Source of the DNA: Pseudomonadota bacterium
GTDB taxonomy: Bacteria > Pseudomonadota > Alphaproteobacteria > Ferrovibrionales > Ferrovibrionaceae
Direction: 5' to 3'
Assembly: GCA_021793055.1 (NCBI GenBank)
Contig: JAJYTL010000092.1
Span: 1-10,444 of the forward strand
Length of the DNA stretch: 10,444 nt
In this document: positions 6,922 to 10,444 of the stretch, in pieces
Position numbering within the stretch: the first letter of the stretch is position 1
Layout: each line of letters starts with the position of its first letter
Made by a program: the position numbers and the translations under genes
The notes under the pieces: generated by a model
The model's database searches: none
Told to the model about the DNA's origin: nothing
What the model saw: the letters and a program-made list of their open reading frames with translations, nothing else

Positions 6922-6953
6922 CAACCTTACGGCTGAGCTTATCCGGTTCCAGC

Positions 6954-7868
6954 TTAACGCGCCTTGCCCTTTTCTTTCGCCGCCGCGTCGCCCGCGTGAT
7001 CCGGTATCCCGTTCAGATAACGGAAAAACTCCGAATGGGGCGACAGGACCAGTGTCGTATGGTCGCCGGTCAGCGCCTGGCGGTAGGCCTGCAGGGAGCG
7101 ATAGAAGATATAGAACGACGGGTCCTTGTCGGCAGCGGCGGCGAGAATCTTGGCCCGTTCCGCGTCGCCCTCGCCGCGCAGGATCTGGGCCGTCTTTTCG
7201 GCCTCCGCCAGGATCACCGTGCGTTGCCGGTCGGCGTCGGCGCGGATCTGGGTCGCTATGGCGGCGCCCTCGGCCCGGTATTGCTTCGCCTCGCGCTCCC
7301 GCGCGGTCTGCATGCGGCGATAGATGGCCTCGCTGTTGGCTTCGGGCAAGTCGGTGCGCTTGATGCGCACGTCGATGATCTTGATGCCGAAGCCGCTCGC
7401 GTCCTGGCTGAGGATATCCTGGATGCGCGCCATCAGCTGATCGCGCTCGGGCAACAGCAGCGCCTGCAGCGGCACTTGGCCGATGACCTGGCGCACGCTG
7501 GCGTTGAGTGAGTTGGCGAGCCGCTCCTGCGCCATCCGGTCCGAGCCGACGCTCTGATAGAACTTGAGCGGCTGGACGATTCGGTAGCGGACAAAGCTGT
7601 CGACGAGAAGGCGCTTCTGGTCGGAGGTGATAACCTCTTCGGCCGCGCCCTCTAGGCCGAGGACGCGCTTATCGATGTAGGTGACGTCCTGGATGAAGGG
7701 CAGCTTGAACTTCAACCCCGGCTTTTCCACCACCTTGACCGGCGCGCCGAACTGCAGCACCAACGCCTGCTCGGTCTGGGGGACGGTGTAGACCGTGTTG
7801 AAGGCGACGATCAGGAGAATCGCCACCAAGGCGGCGGCGACATAGAGATTGAGCGGCGAGCGTTTCAT
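6954..7868 (-). CDS. hflC: HflC, SPFH/band-7 modulator of FtsH protease
   Basis: Partner of HflK in the inner-membrane HflKC complex, which in E. coli surrounds and restrains the FtsH protease from the periplasmic face. The 304-residue product has one N-terminal membrane anchor (about residues 8-26). An SPFH/band-7 domain follows (about 27-195), with VPQTEQALVLQFG (29-41), PGLKFKLPFIQ (50-60) and the conserved IIDVRIKRTDLPE (164-176). A long charged helix (about 180-245, REREAKQYRAEGAA and repeated Ala/Glu/Arg) is the expected coiled coil. The C-terminal part includes SFYIFYRSLQAYR (251-263). The start codon overlaps the hflK stop by 4 bases (ATGA), with AAGG 7 bases upstream, which indicates translational coupling. 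The length is slightly below E. coli HflC (334). Confidence 0.96.
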   Translation of the reverse strand: MKRSPLNLYVAAALVAILLIVAFNTVYTVPQTEQALVLQFGAPVKVVEKPGLKFKLPFIQDVTYIDKRVLGLEGAAEEVITSDQKRLLVDSFVRYRIVQPLKFYQSVGSDRMAQERLANSLNASVRQVIGQVPLQALLLPERDQLMARIQDILSQDASGFGIKIIDVRIKRTDLPEANSEAIYRRMQTAREREAKQYRAEGAAIATQIRADADRQRTVILAEAEKTAQILRGEGDAERAKILAAAADKDPSFYIFYRSLQAYRQALTGDHTTLVLSPHSEFFRYLNGIPDHAGDAAAKEKGKAR

Positions 7869-8971
7869 CGGCCCGCCTTTCCAGCCGCGGGTGGCGACGT
7901 CTTGTCGCTCGGCGCGGCAAGCGTCGGGAGCGGCAGATAGGGAACGACGCCTGGGCCGCCCTTCTGATCGATGATCACCTTGTTGACGCTGCCGAGAACC
8001 TTTTCCATGGTTTCGAGATAGAGCCGTTTCTCGGTGATGCTTTTCGCCGCCCGATACTGCGCGTCGAGGGCGAGGAAGCGCGCGGCCTCGCCTTGCGCTT
8101 CGGCGACGACCTTCTGTTTATAGGCCTCAGCCTGCTGCAGGACGCGGTCGGCGTCGCCATGGGCGCGCGGCACCACGTCGTTGCGATAGGCTTCGGCCTC
8201 GTTGCGCTCGCGGTCGCGGTCGGTCTTCGCCGCCTGCACGTCGCGGAAGGCCGCGATCACCTGGTTCGGCGGATCGGCCTTGAGCAGGTTCACTTGCGTA
8301 ATTTCGATGCCGGCGTGATAGCTGTCGAGGATCTTCTGCATCGACTGCCGGGTCCGTTGCTCGATGACCGAGCGTCCTTCGGTGAGGATCCACTGCAACG
8401 GGTTCTCGCCGATCGTTTCCCGCATGGCGCTTTCGGCCACCGCCTTCACGGTCGCCTTCGGGTCCTGCACGTTGAACAGGTAGTTGCCGGCGTTCTTGAT
8501 GACCCAGAAGACGGTGAAATTGATATCGACGATGTCTTGATTGCCGGTGAGCATCAGGCTCTCGCGCGGAACGTCGCGCACCGACCCGTCCGCGCCGTGC
8601 CGAAAGCCGACGGAAGTCCGGTTGACGCGGGTGACGCGGGGCGTCAATACGGTCTCGATCGGGTAGGGCAGGTGATAGTTGAGGCCGGGGCGGGTGGTGT
8701 TCACCCAAGCGCCGAAACGCAACACTACGCCCTGCTCGTCGGGCTGTACGCGATAAAAGCCGGAGCCGAGCCAGACCAGGATCAGGGCGATGGCGGCGAG
8801 CGCATAGCCGCGCTTGCCGCCCCATTCGGGCGGCAAGATGCGGCGGAGCCGGTCCTGCCCGCGCCGAACCAAGTCTTCCAGGTCCGGGGGCTGGCCGCCG
8901 CCGCCGCGCGGGCCCTGGCTCCAGGGGCCGCGACCGCCGCCTTGCCAGCCGCTGTTGTTTGACCAGGGCAT
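7865..8971 (-). CDS. hflK: HflK, SPFH/band-7 modulator of FtsH protease
   Basis: Larger subunit of the HflKC inner-membrane complex. The 368-residue product opens with the typical low-complexity Gly/Trp/Pro-rich cytoplasmic tail (residues 1-30). A short charged helix (LEDLVRRGQDRLRRIL) precedes one transmembrane segment at about 55-73. The SPFH domain (about 74-245) includes YRVQPDEQGVVLRFG (73-87), PGLNYHLPYPIE (95-106) and AMRETIGENPLQWILTEGR (182-200). A charged coiled coil (about 245-315) follows, then a Pro/Ala-rich tail. The ATG at 8971 follows GAGG by about 11 bases, a slightly long gap; no better start is visible, and the Gly-rich opening is the family signature. It is the first gene of hflK-hflC, divergent from mrp. 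Confidence 0.96.
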   Translation of the reverse strand: MPWSNNSGWQGGGRGPWSQGPRGGGGQPPDLEDLVRRGQDRLRRILPPEWGGKRGYALAAIALILVWLGSGFYRVQPDEQGVVLRFGAWVNTTRPGLNYHLPYPIETVLTPRVTRVNRTSVGFRHGADGSVRDVPRESLMLTGNQDIVDINFTVFWVIKNAGNYLFNVQDPKATVKAVAESAMRETIGENPLQWILTEGRSVIEQRTRQSMQKILDSYHAGIEITQVNLLKADPPNQVIAAFRDVQAAKTDRDRERNEAEAYRNDVVPRAHGDADRVLQQAEAYKQKVVAEAQGEAARFLALDAQYRAAKSITEKRLYLETMEKVLGSVNKVIIDQKGGPGVVPYLPLPTLAAPSDKTSPPAAGKAGR

Positions 8972-9009
8972 GCTTGAGGGTACCTCGGATTTTGTCAGCG
9001 CTCGGTAAT

Positions 9010-9038
9010 TTGCTTGGCCTTGCCCCGCGCGTTATATC
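9010..9038 (+). promoter_or_regulatory. Candidate promoter for mrp
   Basis: TTGCTT (9010-9015), a 17-base spacer and TATATC (9033-9038) read toward mrp, matching consensus at 3 and 4 of 6 positions. The predicted transcript start near 9045 would give a leader of about 60 bases. Its -10 overlaps the -10 of the opposing hflK promoter candidate. Confidence 0.3.
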
Positions 9039-9059
9039 TCATTCGGCAGCGGCACACAA
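9031..9059 (-). promoter_or_regulatory. Candidate promoter for hflK-hflC
   Basis: On the minus strand TTGTGT (9054-9059), 17 bases, then TATAAC (9031-9036). The -10 matches 5 of 6 consensus positions and the -35 matches 3 of 6. The leader to the hflK start would be about 50 bases. This is the best promoter-like element in the 136-base divergent gap. Confidence 0.4.
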
Positions 9060-9075
9060 ACCCCCACGCCGAGCA

Positions 9076-9091
9076 AATAGTTGGCGCTATT
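9076..9091. promoter_or_regulatory. Short inverted repeat upstream of mrp
   Basis: AATAG (9076-9080) and CTATT (9087-9091) are perfect inverted 5-mers separated by 6 bases, just before the mrp ribosome site. It could be a small operator or an RNA hairpin in the mrp leader. It does not match an operator motif I recognise, and a repeat this short can arise by chance. Confidence 0.2.
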
Positions 9092-9107
9092 CATAGGATC
9101 CTGAAAT

Positions 9108-10289
9108 ATGTCGGAGATAAACGAGGCCGAAGTATGGCAAGCCTTGCGCGCCGTGGTCGATCCGGAGCGCGGCGGCAATGTGGTCGATCTCGGGATGGTT
9201 TCGGGGCTTGCGGTGCGCGACGGCCGGATCTTCTTCGCGATCGAGGTAGCGCCCGGCGAGGGCGGCCGCCGGGAGGCGCTGCGCCAGGCGTGCGAGACCG
9301 CGGTGAAGACGCTGCCCGGGGTGCGCGCCGCCAACGCGGTGCTGACCGCGGAACGAAGCCCATCGGAGGCGCGCCCGGGGCCTGACGCGGCGCCCCGTCG
9401 GGCCCCGGCGGCGTCGCCTGACCACGGGCTAAAAGCGCCCGGATCGCCGGCGGCCGGCGTGCAACTCGGGGGCAAGCCGGAAATTCCCGGCGTGCGCGCG
9501 ATCGTCGCAGTCGCCTCGGGCAAGGGCGGGGTCGGGAAATCCACCACGGCGGTTAATCTGGCGCTCGGTCTCGCCGCACTTGGACATAAAGTCGGACTTC
9601 TGGACGCGGACATCTATGGCCCCTCGGTGCCGCGCCTGCTCGGTCTCTCCGGCAGCAAGCCGCAGTTGATTGACGGCAAGCGCATCGCGCCGCTCGCCAA
9701 GTGGGGCATCGTCGCGATGTCGATCGGATTCATGGTGCCCGAGGATACGCCGACGATCTGGCGCGGCCCCATGGTGATGGGCGCCTTGGAACAGCTCTTG
9801 CGCGAGGTGGCTTGGGGCGATCTCGATTTTCTTGTCGTCGACATGCCGCCCGGCACCGGCGACGCCCAACTTACGTTGGCGCAGAGGGTGCCGCTGACCG
9901 GCGCGGTCATCGTCTCGACGCCACAGGACATCGCCTTGATAGATGCCCGTAAGGGACTCAACATGTTTCGTCGCGTCGAGGTTCCGGTTTTCGGCATCGT
10001 CGAGAACATGAGCTACTTCCTTTGCCCGCATTGCGGCGAGCGCTCGGATATTTTCGGCCATGGCGGCGCGCGGACGACCGCGACCGAGCTCGGCTGTGAT
10101 TTTCTCGGCGAGATTCCGCTTCATATCGACATTCGCGAGAGTTCCGATGGCGGCGCGCCGATCGTCGCGAGCAAGCCCGAAAGCGCCGAGGCCGGCATCT
10201 ATCGCCAGCTCGCGAGCCAAGTCGCGGCGCGGGCAGCTGCGGCGCTCGACCGGTCGGCCGCGCGGTCGCCGCGGATCGTCGTCCAGTAG
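9108..10289 (+). CDS. mrp: Mrp/ApbC/NBP35-family iron-sulfur cluster carrier P-loop ATPase
   Basis: Cytoplasmic ATPase that holds and delivers [4Fe-4S] clusters to target proteins. The 393-residue product has an N-terminal MIP18/DUF59-type domain (about 5-80, with VVDPE at 16-20 and VVDLGMV at 25-31). A Pro/Ala/Gly-rich linker (about 82-126) joins it to the MinD-like ATPase domain. This carries the deviant Walker A GKGGVGKST (138-146), LLDADIYGPS (164-173), and the switch II segment VVDMPPGTGD (243-252). The CPHC motif (C306, C309) supplies the bridging cluster ligands at the dimer interface, and the family stretch SYFLCPHCG is intact. The N-terminal domain lacks the Cys-Pro motif found in SufT-type MIP18 proteins. 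The ATG at 9108 has AGGA 9 bases upstream. It is divergent from hflK; no Fe-S partner gene is in view. Confidence 0.96.
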   Translation: MSEINEAEVWQALRAVVDPERGGNVVDLGMVSGLAVRDGRIFFAIEVAPGEGGRREALRQACETAVKTLPGVRAANAVLTAERSPSEARPGPDAAPRRAPAASPDHGLKAPGSPAAGVQLGGKPEIPGVRAIVAVASGKGGVGKSTTAVNLALGLAALGHKVGLLDADIYGPSVPRLLGLSGSKPQLIDGKRIAPLAKWGIVAMSIGFMVPEDTPTIWRGPMVMGALEQLLREVAWGDLDFLVVDMPPGTGDAQLTLAQRVPLTGAVIVSTPQDIALIDARKGLNMFRRVEVPVFGIVENMSYFLCPHCGERSDIFGHGGARTTATELGCDFLGEIPLHIDIRESSDGGAPIVASKPESAEAGIYRQLASQVAARAAAALDRSAARSPRIVVQ

Positions 10290-10388
10290 CAGCCTTGGAA
10301 CCATAACAAAATACTTAGGGACTCCAGCTATTTATTCTGATATTCTTAACTATAGGGGCGAGTGACGGGTGCGTTTGGGGGGATAGTT

Positions 10389-10444
10389 ATGGTGGCGATT
10401 CAATCGAGCTGTCCATCGCTCTACGAGCTGATGTTCAATAAGAT
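10389..10444 (+). CDS. Possible start of a new gene, cut by window edge, function unknown
   Basis: An ATG at 10389, preceded by the G-rich GGGGGGAT about 4 bases upstream, opens a frame that stays open for the remaining 18 codons (beginning MVAIQSSCPSLYELMFNK). The stretch between mrp and this ATG (10290-10388) is noticeably more AT-rich than the rest of the window and holds no other gene I can support, as expected of an intergenic promoter region. Eighteen codons are too few to recognise a family, and an open frame of this length is common by chance. Confidence 0.35.
   Translation, partial: MVAIQSSCPSLYELMFNK

Noticed and set aside
6785..6953. General stress (EcfG-type) promoter starting from a GGAAC element in the hflC-degP gap
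   Set aside because: GGAAC occurs twice on the minus strand, but neither copy has a GTT -10 at the needed 16-17 base spacing.
10350..10362. ACTATAGGGG resembling the end of a T7 phage promoter
   Set aside because: The upstream half of the T7 promoter is absent and no phage gene is nearby, so the match is a coincidence of a short string.

Overview
This is a GC-rich (roughly mid-60s percent, by eye), densely coding chromosomal segment from an alphaproteobacterium. The protein character and gene neighbourhood (ilvB-ilvN-ilvC, miaA, serB, a Do-type protease beside hflK-hflC, and an Mrp with an N-terminal MIP18/DUF59 domain) resemble the Rhodospirillales. The lineage is inferred from protein character, not from any marker RNA. 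All clearly identified genes are full length except ilvC, which runs off the left edge. I see no tRNA, rRNA, CRISPR array, insertion sequence or phage gene.

Layout. Positions 1-3144 (minus strand) hold the branched-chain amino acid block, read right to left: ilvB (acetolactate synthase large subunit), ilvN (its ACT-domain regulatory subunit) and ilvC (ketol-acid reductoisomerase, first 224 residues only). Just upstream on the same strand lies miaA (3267-4229), a tRNA prenyltransferase. Divergent from miaA is serB (4286-5185, plus), phosphoserine phosphatase. serB converges on a Do-family periplasmic protease (5279-6784, minus). Behind the protease on the same strand are hflC and hflK (6954-8971), overlapping by 4 bases. 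Divergent from hflK is mrp (9108-10289, plus), an Fe-S cluster carrier ATPase. The last 155 bases are more AT-rich and may contain the first codons of another plus-strand gene at 10389.

How the genes work together. ilvB, ilvN and ilvC carry out the first two common steps of valine, leucine and isoleucine synthesis, with valine feedback expected through IlvN. SerB makes serine. HflK and HflC form an inner-membrane SPFH assembly that, in known systems, controls the FtsH protease. The Do protease degrades or refolds damaged periplasmic proteins, so hflK-hflC-degP looks like an envelope quality-control group. MiaA modifies A37 of tRNAs reading U-starting codons.

Novelty. I looked for an undescribed system and did not find one. 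This is ordinary, conserved housekeeping sequence. The points worth a second look are non-coding: two mutually exclusive hairpins and a T7 tract in the ilvB leader, perfect intercistronic stems in the ilv operon, nested inverted repeats between the serB and degP stop codons, and overlapping divergent promoter candidates between hflK and mrp.
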